A stretch of DNA of 64,000 nt from Zhengitettix transpicula (taxonomy: Eukaryota; Arthropoda; Insecta; Orthoptera; Tetrigidae): positions 218,642,746 through 218,706,745 of the forward strand of contig CM073590.1 in assembly GCA_037074705.1 (NCBI GenBank), given 5' to 3'. Position numbers and translations under genes: made by a program. Shown piece by piece: positions 47,049 through 59,734 of this stretch. Positions within the stretch are counted from its first letter, which is position 1; every line of letters starts with the position of its first letter. Under the pieces are notes generated by a model. It ran no database searches. It was not told the DNA's origin and worked only from the letters and a program-made list of their open reading frames with translations.

Positions 47049-48620
47049 ATCTGATAGTTTTGACAATGTAATAAAATCAATAATTCCCTTGATGGCTGCA
47101 GAGCTTGAACAGAAGTTTTTAACTGAGTAGTTAACTATTGTCGTAATGCGTATTTCGTTGTACTTCTTGGAGTGAAAAATTATGTGTATGATTGTGAGGG
47201 AGCAGTTGAACACCTCGCAAGAGGGTTGAGACAATTTTGAAAAAAAATGTAGGCATGAGTAAGGTGTGTATGAAGCGATCTGATGCTTGGTATTATTACT
47301 TGATGTCTGCTTGGTGCATTGCTATGTATGATAGAGTTCAACTGGTGAAAGTATCCATAGTTGTCTTTTCTCCTCCTAGTTGTCCAGATCTCCTCAATTC
47401 TTAGTAAACAATCCTTTATAATATCCATTGCAGTGCAGGAAGGGGTCTTTATTTCAGTTAGGTGATAGTAGACCGAGCATTTTCCTTCTCATTACCAGCT
47501 ATACCTACATGCGCATGTATCCAGAACAAGTTTATATTTTTGTTTTGTATAGTGCAGTTGTATAAATTGGCTCTTATTTCGTTGATTTTACCATTCTTGA
47601 ATTTTTTTTTATTATTTTTCTTAGTGATTCAAGTGATTCTGTGAACATCATCGCGATGTCCTAGACGATTGTATACAGTATTCTATGGTTAACGCAATAG
47701 CATATGCTTCAGCTGTGGTTATCGATGCTGTACTGCTTATGCGAACTGTTTTGGAATGATTTTGTAGGATAATTGCACAGGATGTCATAAAGTCAGTCTT
47801 AGAGGCATAAGTGTATGACCTTACTTGCGTGATCTATGTGGGAACATGATGGCGTCGGCCTGCTGGTGTACCTCGCACCGTTACAGCGTCGGGCTGCTTA
47901 CGCACCAAGGCTCGTGGTGGTGAATCTGCTTCGCTCCTACTTGCATCCCGTCTGTGGTGAGACTAATCTCCTATCCAGCCAAGTTCTGCGGCTGTCCAAT
48001 CATCAACTCCTTCAACGTCTGTCCACCAACTGTCCCAAAAATCGTCTCCACCATCCCCCTCTTTTAATTCGGTCCACGTGGATTTTTAAGTGCTGGACGC
48101 ATCTACATCCTTCACGCGACCTACATTACCCAACCAGGACTCATTTCATTCCGCCAAAGCCACGACCAACTTTGGTTCAGATTTCTCAGAGGACGCCGGC
48201 GTGCAGGCCCAACCTGGAGGAAATTTGTGCGTATCTTCCTCAGAAAGGCTCTCCTTTGTTTGAAAGCCCTCAGCCCTGAACCTTCAGGAAAATTCAAGCC
48301 CTACTTTGTCTATGGGACTTTCCGTGAACGCGCACATTGCCGAGAGGTAGAAATAAAATAAAGTATGATTTGGATAGGATGTTTTAATAAAAAGATGGAG
48401 GGTCACGGTACAGTAGATTTGAATCAGGTTTTGTAGATTCTTAATGAGGTCCTCAATTCTATTGTTCGCTTGTGATATGAGGTGATTTTTCTTAGAGAGG
48501 TATCTATACGGAGAGAAGATAATTTCTAAGGTGGAATTATGGTTTGAGAATTCTGGTCTATATGAGGAATGAAGTAGTGGATATTCTGAAATGTTTCAGT
48601 AGAAGCTGCGTAAATATGTA
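47049..48620 (-). pseudogene. Non-LTR retrotransposon remnant (RNase H and C-terminal region)
   Basis: The minus strand, across frame changes, gives SYHKRTIELRTSLRIYKT, then beyond an insertion YASKTDFMTSCAIILQ (start of an RNase H domain), YAIALTIEYCI, LTEIKTPSC, then RSLHTHLTHAYIF, FNCSLTIIHIIFHSKKYNEI (a Cys/His knuckle-like block) and LQPSRELLILLHC. This order is that of I/R1-like elements with an RNase H domain. It is full of stops and has no RT core in view. Confidence 0.7.
47819..48362 (+). mobile_element. GC-rich 544-bp insert in the LINE, with protein-like frames
   Basis: The insert interrupts the LINE between the segments before and after YASKTDF. GTATGA occurs at both edges (47813-47818, 48363-48368), and the right edge ends in an A-rich AAATAAAATAAA tail, so it appears to be a plus-sense retroposed copy. 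One frame is open for 147 codons (47836-48276), while another reads FGPRGFLSAGRIYILHATYI and WRKFVRIFLRKALLCLKALS with few stops. I do not recognise either product. Confidence 0.5.
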
Positions 48621-48624
48621 ACGG

Positions 48625-49065
48625 TTACATTGGTTTATAAAAGTTCAAGGGACAATGTAAAAATACGTTAAATCAACGCTCGAAGTTAATATTCAGTCGT
48701 CTTATGCTTGGATTTGTCAGATTATGTTTGAAAACCAATTATAAGTATTTAATAAAAAGGGTTTGAGAGGTAGTTGTGTACAGTGATCCTGCTTCCCTAA
48801 CATTTTCCTTACTTAGTTGGCCGGATTATACCATACGATATTATCTTAAACATTTAAACTTTTTGATTTGAAATTGAGTCTGCTCGCTGTGATCATCTGT
48901 GACGATTTTGAAATTGAGAGATAATATATATTTATATTTTATCAAGTATGACAAGTAATCTGTTCACGATCGCAGAACTCTATCTTCATGTCAGTTATTG
49001 TCAGACTCGATACTTGTTTGTCGTGGAAGTATTTTTACGCAGGAATATATATATAGGAGTGGAGA
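48625..49065. other. AT-rich non-coding
   Basis: No supportable feature. Confidence 0.4.
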
Positions 49066-49067
49066 AG

Positions 49068-49350
49068 AAGCTAGCGAAGCGCAAAGCTGCAGGCCTGTCG
49101 CGGGCAGAGCTCAGTCGAGATAATCTGTTGCATTCAGATTAGACGGCTTATCTGCAAGAAATCCGTATTCCAGTCCCGCGTTGTAGGGGATCTGTCAGGC
49201 CCAGGCATTTGCACAGAAAGTGTTTTAAGCGAAATCGCCTCTGTCTGGCCGGATCTTAGACGCTATTGCTCCTCGGCGATGGAATTCTTACCCGGTTGTC
49301 TGCTCTGGGTTTGTTAAGTCCCACAACTCTTCAGACTAAGGCCAAAAACA
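49068..49350 (+). repeat. GC-richer repeat-like block with weak tRNA-like boxes
   Basis: AGAGCTCAGTCGAGATAATC and TATTCCAGTCCCGCG, about 50 nt apart, vaguely resemble A- and B-boxes. The block stands out by composition and ends near AAGGCCAAAAACAATCAAAA. No second copy lies in the window. Confidence 0.25.
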
Positions 49351-51500
49351 ATCAAAATGAACAACAGTTGATTGTATCTGTTTCCAAAAGAATGTTTTCT
49401 TTATACATACATTTATATTGTAATATCCAACTTGAAGATTTTAATTTATATAATTTGCCCTACGTTTCAAGGCAAATATTGAATTTTTAAATATTTAAAG
49501 AAATTTAAATATTAGTTTATTTTACAATTTACGATTATTTAATTAAATATTTAATTTGAACCATTTAAATCAAATGAATGAAATTCTGAAATTATTATAA
49601 TTTGATAACAATTATTAATATTTAGTGAAATGTTTGAAATAATGGCATCGAAATTTGATTAATATAATAGTTGAAAATTCATTTGAAACACACAATGAGT
49701 TTTGAATATAAATTTCTTAAGTTTGCCTCCACTATTAATTTAAATAAGACTTATTTCAGGTCGTTTTATCGGGCCTCATTAAAAGAATAGAATTATAATG
49801 AAATATAAAATTTAAAAAAAATAAGTTAAAATTACAGAAATGTTAAATTTTACAAAATTCCACTAAAATACAAACGCAGAATGAAATAAAATTTTAAATT
49901 TGACTGTACAAATATTATGCAATGTTTACTCTGTATTATAAATTTAATAAATTCGAAATAAGCTCTAAATTTATGATCGATCTTCAAATTAACATCTCAC
50001 AATTAACAAAAACCAAACTTTTAAATATTGAACATTTTAACTTTTCACAATAAGCTATATAGTGAATTGAATTGCAAATCACTTTCGCAACACACACAAA
50101 TAAATCCTTTTAAAGATCTAGAAATAGAGGATCTCGCATACAGACTCATGATGTTTTCCCCACAGCTACGTCATTTACACCATTCTGTTCGGCCACGCAC
50201 AAGATGGTTTGGTCACGGAAACCGGTCAATGTTACAGTGATCATAATAATGCACAGATCAAGAGAGATATTTGACCTTTAGACACCAGTCTATTAAGTTC
50301 TCCCTATATATCAACGAATGATGGCAAGGTTAAATTCTTCTCTGCCGCTGATATCTCTAAACCATACAGACTCCGGGAAACAATACTTTCTTATACTAAT
50401 TCAAAAATACATATGAACTGTTTAAAATATTTAAAAAATTTTACTCGTTCAAAACTTCAACACTACTTATCCGACTTCGGACAACCTTTCCCAAAATGAC
50501 TTTGTCATTCGACGACCACAATCAGACTACGTCTCCCTCAACCTCCACAAACAGACTAACTTTTTGACCGACTAAAATTCCTCTTCCCCCCCCCCCCCAA
50601 CTAGGTTGCCGCTGTGAGATTTTTCAAACTATAATTTCCTCATGCTACAGCCGACCGAACAATTTGACTTACTGCCGCCACTGAACGACAAAACTATACA
50701 GAAACACAAGAAAACACGTCTGGGAATGCTCTCTATTCAACTTTACAAAAATTATATTTCCTTTATTTTAAAAATTATATTAATGTCAACATTGGTGTAT
50801 ATTACAATATATATTTATTTATCTAAGTATATCAAGCTTGTCTCTTTCAAAGTAAAAACATTAGTTGCTTATAGATATTTAAATAAAAATACTGCCTTTA
50901 ATTGTGTAGATATATGTAGTATATATTTTATGGTATTTTTACTTGAGTAAAATTACGTAGATGATGGAAGCCATAAACAATTTACTTATTTAAGAATTGT
51001 ACACGCTATATGAAAAGAGCTTTTCCTTGTAACCTCGGTTCACTATGGTGATAAAGAAAATTAAAAATAAAATATTACATTGTGATTTAATGAAATTTGG
51101 TTTGTTTTATCTATCCGTCCATGAGGAGAGTTAGATCTCCATTAAAAACTTTGTAAGGGCTTCATGTAAATCTCCGGACTTCCTTAGAAAATAATTTCTT
51201 CCACAAATGATTACATTAATACGTAGTGAGGCATATAATGGCTACTTTTCTTTCGTTAGAATATTCATGTACATTTTGAATTAATTAACTTCCGAGCTAT
51301 TTCAAGAAGAATCTCTTATATCAATATACTTCTGAAAGCAGAAAAAGTAAAAAATAAATAACATCGAGTACTGTCGTAAGTGACGCGACTTTTAAAAGAC
51401 AAGGATTTCTTAGACTTTCAAATTTAAAACTTTTATGAAAAAACATTACGTCTGAATGAAGTTCGAAGGCTTTTAAGCTTTTGCAAATAACGAGTGGAGT
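49351..51500. other. AT-rich non-coding
   Basis: Frames at 50028-50240 and 50642-50950 are unrecognised. A C13 tract lies at 50586-50598. Confidence 0.45.
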
Positions 51501-51618
51501 TGTGTCGATCTAGGCCCTTATTAGCACCTTAAGAAAGGGACAAGGATTCCAGAAACTTTGCGTGGCATTTATAATAGGCCATCACTTATTTTGTCTGTAT
51601 TTTGGCTATCTTTCTTAT
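51500..51618 (+). repeat. Penelope-like terminal fragment, type B
   Basis: GTTGTGTCGATCTAGGCCC is followed by CTTAAGA (degraded first box), AAGGGACAAGGATTCCA, GAAAC (51552-51556) and GTCTGTATTTTGGCTATC (GTC at 51593-51595). It is a decayed but complete-length terminal module. Confidence 0.65.
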
Positions 51619-51619
51619 T

Positions 51620-52861
51620 ATTAAAACTTTTATATTGTGTAATTTTAACGAATTACTTAATTTTCAAACACCGTGAGTTTCAACGTTAATTCTAGTATGT
51701 ATTTCAGGTCGTACATGAAAAAATAAACAAATTAGCTATATCATTCAATCAAGAAATAAATTTCTCAATGTGTATTTAACTGATAAAACATTATGCCCAA
51801 CTATATTACTTAGGCCTTTACTAAACAACTGCTCATTGAGTCTTTTACATCTTTCCGATTATATTATATTATATTATATACCTCAATAACGACTATTTTC
51901 TTATAGAAGCTTAAGGCGAATATTTTATTGTAGTTGCGTATGATGTCCAGTGTCATGCAGATTTTCCTATATTTGTTATTCTTCTATATCGATGTTGCGC
52001 CCTACGAACTTTAAATGTCAAAAATTTGCACAAAGCAAAGGAACATCCCCAGTTTGCTAATCCCTAAGTCAACCAAATAAAACGAGCGTGGCATATCAAT
52101 TTCGTACCAGTAAAATCCCTTTCATTTGCTAACTATGGAAGATTTGAGCTGAGCTATATTCTTTGATTGCGTAATCTGTTTTGCTGAAATGAGCTTGATC
52201 AATGCCGTTCAAGCATTCTGGATACAATTTAATCTGTGTATCAGACAATACTTATTGTATTCTTCATTCGTCGCAAAATGTTTGAGATTGTTTATGTGTT
52301 TGTAAGTGTGTTTCCGAGGGTGACTAAATTTGTAATTTAGATGTATAGAATAATTAAACGGATCTTGCAACGAACTGAGAAAAACTTCATTGTGTTGCAG
52401 GCTGAATGTTTTACGCTGTGCATTATGGAAAATACAGGGGAATGATTTTTTTGGGATCGGAATGATGACAATAAACAACAAAATTTGTGAATAGATTACA
52501 TATATAGAAGGTATGTAGCGCATCATTCAGATGTAAAATATTGTTTTCAATGGAATTCTTAAATTTTAAGAATTTTTGGATAAGGAATGGTTTCTGGATA
52601 TAAAACGGCAACATGTTCCTTCTCTGCTGCCATCGAATTTAATGAAAGGGAAAATTTGGATACTTGGATTTCTGGGAGGACATAACGAAAAATTGATTTG
52701 GAATTGCCTAGACTGCTTTCATTCTAAATATGAGATGAACCTAGAAATGATTCTTTGCCGATGTCTTGGAGTTTTCGCTATAAAGTCTACCTCAGTTTCC
52801 TTTACTCTGAGTGACCCGTTCTTTCTATCCATAAATCCTGTACATTAAGACGCGATATACA

Positions 52862-52897
<36 letters not shown>

Positions 52898-52965
52898 TAA
52901 ATTTAAAAAAATTAAAAGTAGTGTTAAAACAAATACGTGAACATTTATAAAATCCTTCAGAATCA
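51620..52965. other. Non-coding stretch
   Basis: Several 60-105 codon frames on the minus strand are unrecognised. TA repeats lie at about 52867-52893 and a 5-bp ATTAT run at 51858-51880. Confidence 0.4.
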
Positions 52966-52969
52966 AAGG

Positions 52970-53175
52970 TAAGTAAAATTGTTTCCATTCCATTACTTCT
53001 TGCGGAATGCTCGTATTTTTGCTTGTGGTCTGCGAGGCCGGTGTTTTTCCGAAGTGGCAGCAATTCCTGTGAACGCTGACGTGGCCCTGGGACGCCTGCT
53101 GGTCCGAACACATATTGCTGCCCTTTCACGACCTTTCTTCTGGACGTCACTTGTCCCAACTTCCTGTTAAACACG
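52970..53175 (-). other. GC-rich block open in several frames, possible terminal exon
   Basis: On the minus strand an acceptor-like TTTAACAG precedes a frame reading EVGTSDVQKKGRERAAICVR to PQAKIRAFRKK and TAA. A second minus frame and one plus frame are also open. A consensus donor (CAAAG then GTAAGTA) sits on the plus strand at about 52970. The product is unknown and coding status is doubtful. Confidence 0.25.
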
Positions 53176-53179
53176 CAGA

Positions 53180-54223
53180 ATGCGAAAGCTATAATTTTTT
53201 ATCGCGTGGCCAAGACTGGAGATTTGCAGAATTTTTTTTGTAACAATCCTTAAAATAAGGACCAAACGATCTCTTGAGAAACAGAAAAATCAGGAACTAA
53301 AAATTGTCACATTTGTTTTGTTTTGCATATTATGGAACTTTAAAACACTCGCGAACTGATAAGAGAAATCAGTGCTTCTTATGAATCAGCAAAATTTCAA
53401 TCAGTTAAGTATATAGATATTTAATTGAAATTTATCCTCATTTTATGGACCTTCTATATTTAATATATATATATATATATATAATACATATAATGAAATT
53501 ATAATTGTAATTTCCATTAATAAATTTTAATGTACTAATAGATAATAATGCATTTAGTATCATGTATCAAGAGTTGAATACAATTCCGTGGGGTTTCCTT
53601 ATTTAATCACAATTCTTATCTGATTCATTAACAATTTAATGATGCTTAGAAGAAGGCGATGAGTAAATAAAGTTTTTGGTTCTGTAAAATTATGGAAATT
53701 ATGCGAAAGCTATAATTTTTTATCGCGTGGCCAAGACTGGAGATTTGCAGAATTTTTTTTGTAACAATCCTTAAAATAAGGACCAAACGATCTCTTGAGA
53801 AACAGAAAAATCAGGAACTAAAAATTGTCACATTTGTTTTGTTTTGCATATTATGGAACTTTAAAACACTCGCGAACTGATAAGAGAAATCAGTGCTTCT
53901 TATGAATCAGCAAAATTTCAATCAGTTAAGTATATAGATATTTAATTGAAATTTATCCTCATTTTATGGACCTTCTATATTTAATATATATATATATATA
54001 TATATAATACATATAATGAAATTATAATTGTAATTTCCATTAATAAATTTTAATGTACTAATAGATAATAATGCATTTAGTATCATGTATCAAGAGTTGA
54101 ATACAATTCCGTGGGTTTTCCTTATTTAATCACAATTCTTATCTGATTCATTAACAATTTAATGATGCTTAGAAGAAGGCGATGAGTAAATAAAGTTTTT
54201 GGTTCTGTAAAATTATGGAAATT
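53180..54223. repeat. 521-bp tandem duplication, two nearly identical copies
   Basis: Copies 53180-53700 and 53701-54223 differ only by one visible substitution (GTGGGGTTT versus GTGGGTTTT) and one extra TA unit in the internal TA tract. The junction shows an AT microhomology. The unit starts ATGCGAAAGCTATAATTTTT and contains no gene. Confidence 0.95.
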
Positions 54224-54302
54224 ATTTCTTTGAAGCAAAGGACTGACGAAGAAATTCTTCAAGAGCTGTTCTTTTACATGCTGTCAATCTAATTAATTAT
54301 AT

Positions 54303-54372
54303 CAACGCGAATCAAACACGGGACCACTGTTAAATACGCCGTACCGATCTGAGCTACTCTGTTGATCCAATT
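54303..54372 (-). repeat. tRNA-like sequence, second copy
   Basis: The minus strand has GAGTAGCTCAGATCGGTACG and, 29 nt later, GTGTTTGATTCGCG. The A-box matches the sequence at 7.74 kb. A further B-box-like GGCTTCGATTCCCG lies on the plus strand near 54451. Confidence 0.5.
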
Positions 54373-54484
54373 TCCGTAGGAAATATTTCAATCTCTTTTG
54401 TATATATATCTGTATTTCAGACTAACCTGAAATTTACGCATCTGCGTAATGGAGGCTTCGATTCCCGATCTGTCTAGTTTGTTT

Positions 54485-57410
54485 CTTATTACTTCATTAA
54501 TTCAATTTCACTCAGCTTTCTAGATGAGCTAAAGATTAATCAAAGTCATTCGTAGCTTTCAATTTATTAAATAATAAATTAACAATCCGTTCAGAAAAAT
54601 GATAAAAACAAAGCGAATGCTTACGTATCACTAAATGCATAAATGTTATATTATTTATTCTTAAAAAAATAAGAGATACATATTTCAGCAATTAATTGAA
54701 TCAGAACTCACATGATAATTCTTTTAAACTTACTCCTTTAATCACATTCAGGATAAATAAAATGTTGAAGTTTTTTCAGGGTAAGTACACAAAAACAATT
54801 AATTCTCTAATTCATTATAAAATTATGGATATACATAAAAATATCAGATTCAAGCAGTAATTAAATACGTTTATTTAGAAAGACACTTTATTTTAATTTA
54901 ATTTTATATAATTCACACAAATAAGCGTTAAATATTTGGACCGCCAGTCTTAAAGAGAACTTTGTAAAATGTACAAGTATTATTTCTGTTAGTTATATTT
55001 CATAGGTGTTAAAAGGTTAATGTATCATCTGAGAGTTAAGAACCACGTTTAAATTATAAAAAAATAAGTAACAGAAACTGTTAATAATATATTATTTATG
55101 AACTTTTATTTTAAATTGGCGGCAACTTAAATTGGATTAAGTAAGCGATACTTTTCTATTAAATGAATGTTTGTATATTATACGTTGCGATTGGGACCGA
55201 TCTCGGTGGCAGTTTAAAACTAATATATTAACAAAAGTATAATAAATAAATAAATAAAACAATTTTGAAAGGGGAAAATAAAATATAAAATAAAATAAGT
55301 CTTAAAAATTTGTTCTGAAAAATTGTCCACACTTTCAACACTTCACATCAGTTCACTAAAGAAAAATATACACATAAAATATATTTTTAGAGGAAAAAAA
55401 TAATAAAATACACTTAACTTCGCGAATTTATTGAGATTATTGAATAAGAAATTAATGAGAATTTACCTACGTCTGTTTTTTTGCGGTCTCATTTTGATTT
55501 TTAAATTTTTGGTCTCGTTTCCGAATGTAAATAATTTTTCGATCTTATCTCGTATGAATTTCCACGATTTCTTTCACATGTATGTTTTCAATAGAGCGCA
55601 AAGTATATCTATCTTCCGTTGGTTTGCCAAAGCGTCCCACCCTAATTTCTATACCTTTTATCGCCCGTGACCAGGTCCTTGTATTAAAATTTTTTCTATC
55701 CCTTCTGAAGTTTTATAGGCATTCTATGTGGTGTTTCCCATAAGGATCACAACAAGTTGTACCATACTCGAGTATGGAACGAACCAGAGATTTAGATAAG
55801 CAAGTTCTTTCTATATACTTCAATTCCTTCAAAATAATACTGACATTGATTGGTGGCAACTTTTAGATGAAAAAATTTTAAATTTTCCTCCCGAAATTCT
55901 ATTACTTAGAGAATGAAAAATATGAATTAAACATTCTAACTATATTTGAGTGATCAATGATTTTACTCAAACGAAAGAGGAATGCATCGAATATTGAAAA
56001 TGAGAGGATTTCATGTCAAATAAAAAGTTGATAAAGAATATATATAATTCAAAATTGCGTTGTAGTTTCTTCGTCCAGCGCGTAGTTCCTTAGGAAGACG
56101 CACGAGACGATAATAGCGTCCAGTGGACAAGCACCTGTGTCTGGTAACACAATTCTCATGACAACGGGACCCATGTGCGGTAATCCCAGACTGTGATACG
56201 ATCACGGCTCCATTATCTCTTTACGCTCTTATACTCGGCGGAATTACAACTGTTTTCTACGGGTACATTTTTGCTCGCGCAGGATTTTCTTTTTCATCTT
56301 TAATCCGTCTTTTACCTTTGTTGACGTAAACTGAAGTGCGGACGTCGGTACGAACGCTTTCCTTTAGAATATTTGTACACTATAATTGTGTTGAAAATTT
56401 TCACATTTTTGTTGGTTAAAATGGGGAATGTTTCATATTCAGTCAGTGGTTTTGCCTCGTGTAATGTTGGAAACAATTTTTAAATAGTGCTCCATTTATT
56501 GAGCACAATACAGAACAGAGATACGAAATTATCTTCGTGGGTTATTTAAAATACAATTGATCATTAATAAGACTTCATCGCAGAGAGACAAGAAATACAT
56601 TTTTACTGTGCATAATATAATTGTACCAGATGGGAGAAATTTACATAATTATTTCTGCCAACTTATATGAATATGTAATTATTTCCGCCAACTTATATGA
56701 ACATTTTAAAATTAGTTAAATTATAGATATCCCTCAAAAGTTCTAGTTCTTATCCGTATAGTAAGTAAACCATTAAAGAATAAATTAATGTTATGTATGA
56801 GTGGCATTACCAAAGTAAGTCCTAAGGATATTCAGAAAACTTTTCAATTGTGTAATCATTAAATTAAAATTTCAACAGCTTTCGAAGTGAAACGTCACAA
56901 TCATTTATCCCGATTATACCTATTAATTTACTGCCACATGTATAATTTAATGACCACGCAATAAAGAAGCTTTGTAAATATACCGAGGACAACTTTGGTT
57001 GAAACCATTCATGACGGACTATGCATAGGAATAGTGAAAACTTAATAACATATGTGCAGTAACGTGATATGAAAATTTATCTATAGTACAGTACGTCTTT
57101 ACCACGATGAGTACGGAGTAAACACACGCCTAACAACAATCTAACGAGGTCAAGCTCTAGTTGTTTACTGTAGCGGATTTCTTGCGAAGGACATTAAATT
57201 AGGACACAACCGAATGTTGAATAGAAAATCTATACTTGTAGTAAATAATATTAATATTTTCTTGTACTATTTGTATGCAGTATATTTAACGTACAAGTGA
57301 AAAAGGAAATTTAGTATTCTGCGTAGCCGTACAAAAATATTTTCGTTGAGTGGTGGAAATTTTTTTTAATACACACGAAAGTTAATGCTAATGATCTTAT
57401 ATCGTTATAT
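54485..57410. other. Non-coding stretch
   Basis: No supportable gene. A two-unit tandem repeat of about 32 bp (TAATTATTTC(T/C)GCCAACTTA) lies at 56646-56706. A GC-richer patch at about 56065-56220 has a 64-codon minus frame of unknown nature. Confidence 0.4.
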
Positions 57411-57413
57411 CAA

Positions 57414-57636
57414 TAAATAAATAAAACGGCGGCCGACACATCAGAAATAATTTAATACAAAATAACAACGTTTTGTTAATTTTTTAAGCAAATCGTCAGG
57501 TGTGAAAGTGTAAAATAACAAATGTGGTATTCTAATTTTTGTAAAACAATAAACACCTAAATAATTCCGAAAAAACGAAGCGTCGAGTTATTTAGTATTT
57601 AATTCCTTCCGATCTGTTTGCCGTTTTATTTATTTA
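57414..57636. repeat. 223-bp inverted cassette with hammerhead-like remnant
   Basis: Arms TAAATAAATAAAACGGC (57414-57430) and GCCGTTTTATTTATTTA (57620-57636) are perfect inverted repeats. Inside, the minus strand carries CTGACGA (57493-57499), a stem-like TTTGCTTAAAAAATTAA and AAAACGTTG where GAAACGTTG is expected, so the second box is damaged. Confidence 0.7.
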
Positions 57637-57639
57637 TAT

Positions 57640-58780
57640 ACAAACGTTATTCTTATTTTTTTCCAGAATTTTTTTATTTTATAAGAGAAGAATTAATTTT
57701 AAAATGAAGATGAATTTACGTTCCTAAACGTTTTTTTCATGCGTACAACGAAATTTTAATTTGCTTTTTAATTATAAAATAAATCTTTTGAACTGAGCAA
57801 ATGAAAAAAAATTCTTCACAGAAAAACCACGAATCGTCTGAGGTGCAAGAAATGACAGTGTTACAGACGTCTAAATATATACTGTAATGTTCTTTGCATC
57901 TCTAAAAATAAATCGGATTTAAATGATATAAAGTTAAAAATTAAAAACAAAAATTAGTAAACGACTTCACTGACATTATGGAATTATTAATCGTTCTTAA
58001 CACTTAATTTCATTTTTCTTAAATTCTATTGGAGCTTTAGACAAAATAATCATTGGAGTGTGCGTTAAAAATTTAAATCATGATGGATGAGCTTCTCTTT
58101 GGCGTCATATGACTGTAAAAATCGTGTATTGTCAGTTTCTATTGATTGGTTTTCCACATAAACGATTTTTTCCTAACAAATTCTATTGAAGTGAAATTAA
58201 TTGAATTTATTCCTTTTTTAATTTATATGATTTATTACGAAACCGTTATTCTTCTCTAAATTAATTCACTATTAATTTACTGCCACTCTGCGCCTTAAAA
58301 AAACAAATCAGCTTTAAGGGAAGCCATAAACTTTGGAGGGTAATGTTTCGCCTCCGCTAAAAACTTACAACTCATAGATTTAACGATGATGCTGTCATAT
58401 GTGGGATTCGTGATAATACGTGGTCCATGACCTCAGTATGATGCTCTGTGACTACGTAAATGTACTATCGTGGCGCATCACCTGTCAGGGTCATGATTTA
58501 TACGATTTTACCCATCAGTAAAACAAATTCGTGATAACATATATTAGTCTCTCAATTGATATCAGAAATTTTTAATATTCCACAATTTCTTGGACAGAAA
58601 ATGAAGTCTTTACTTTCAGACATTCTATGTGTATCATAAGAGAGATGTAGAAAAATATCGGCAATGGAAGGATGAAAGGAATATATTTTTGTATCCATAT
58701 TGTAACATCGAATTTTTTTCCCCCCTTCGTATTGTGTAATATTGACTTGGTGCTAGAACAGACCAAGAATAAAAGGTGCT
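57640..58780. other. AT-rich non-coding
   Basis: No supportable feature. Confidence 0.4.
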
Positions 58781-58784
58781 TTTG

Positions 58785-58990
58785 TGCGGTTGCAGCGTTT
58801 ACTTGGTGGCGGTCTTTCGCAAGAGTGACGCTGGCGGAAGTGACGGGGATACTTCCAGACGGTGTGGGGCTTTAATTTCCGGGGGTGGTTCTGGTAAGGG
58901 GAGGGGGAGCGCCGCAGTTAGGGGACGCACTTAGACACGCGTCTCAGGGGAACAACGTTCGCGCACAATACACAAGGACAGGTGCGTTTA
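58785..58990. other. GC-rich CpG patch
   Basis: A sharply GC-rich block containing CGCCGCAG, GACACGCGTC and several GGGG runs. It could be a CpG-type promoter, but no exon or core promoter motif could be tied to it. Confidence 0.3.
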
Positions 58991-59734
58991 ACAACTTTAT
59001 CCACAATTCTCGCATTGTGGAGTTTGAAAAATAGACCGCTAAGGGGAAGATTCAATATGATATGGAGCACTGAACATAAAAGCAGCATGTGTGATCATAT
59101 TACATTATACTATACAGCATTGTATCGCAGAAAATAGTGTTAAAGCTACATTAAATCAAAAACAGCATAATTACGAATAATTTATGTTAAAATTAATAGA
59201 ATAATAATAATTAAATGTGTTATTTTAAGCATTGAAACAAGAAATCGAAACATGATTATAGAAAAACTGTGATAATAAGTTTTTCTCGTTCAATTGTACA
59301 AATCGTCAGATATCGATTATTTTAATTACATGAGAGACGGTTTTAAATGTATTAGATACTATGTAATTGATAAAATGAGCATCATTCTTGTTTGGAGAGA
59401 GATAAAGGGGTTCGGAGGGGGTAAAGTTAGAGGGAGAGAAAGAATGACTGAAATTAAATTAAAGTGTAAATTGTTTTAATTGATTAGAAAAATGAAATAG
59501 AAATTAAATTTTTTAATTTTTCCAAAATTTGAAACAATGTTAATTTCTTATTTCTATTACAGGACAAACAAACACGCGTCTCTCTTAAAAACAGGGGATG
59601 TTGGGCCTTGCAGTAGAAACAATTATTAATGATTTTCATATGTTTGTTTCCAAGAGTAACAGGGATCGAGAATATATACTGTAATAATCAAAAAGGACTC
59701 CTTTTTAATTATCGGGCAGTTATTGTAGCAAAAA
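58991..59734. other. AT-rich flank of the LTR
   Basis: If the LTR to the right is the 5' LTR of a minus-strand element, this is where its leader would lie. The sequence after the LTR end (TTTTTGCTACAATAACTGCC on minus) could be a degraded primer-binding region. A faint FYCKAQH peptide near 59.61 kb recalls a Gag zinc knuckle but is too weak to call. Confidence 0.3.

Noticed and set aside
59570..59640. Gag zinc-knuckle downstream of the LTR
   Set aside because: Only one short FYCKAQH-like peptide; the remaining knuckle residues are not in place.
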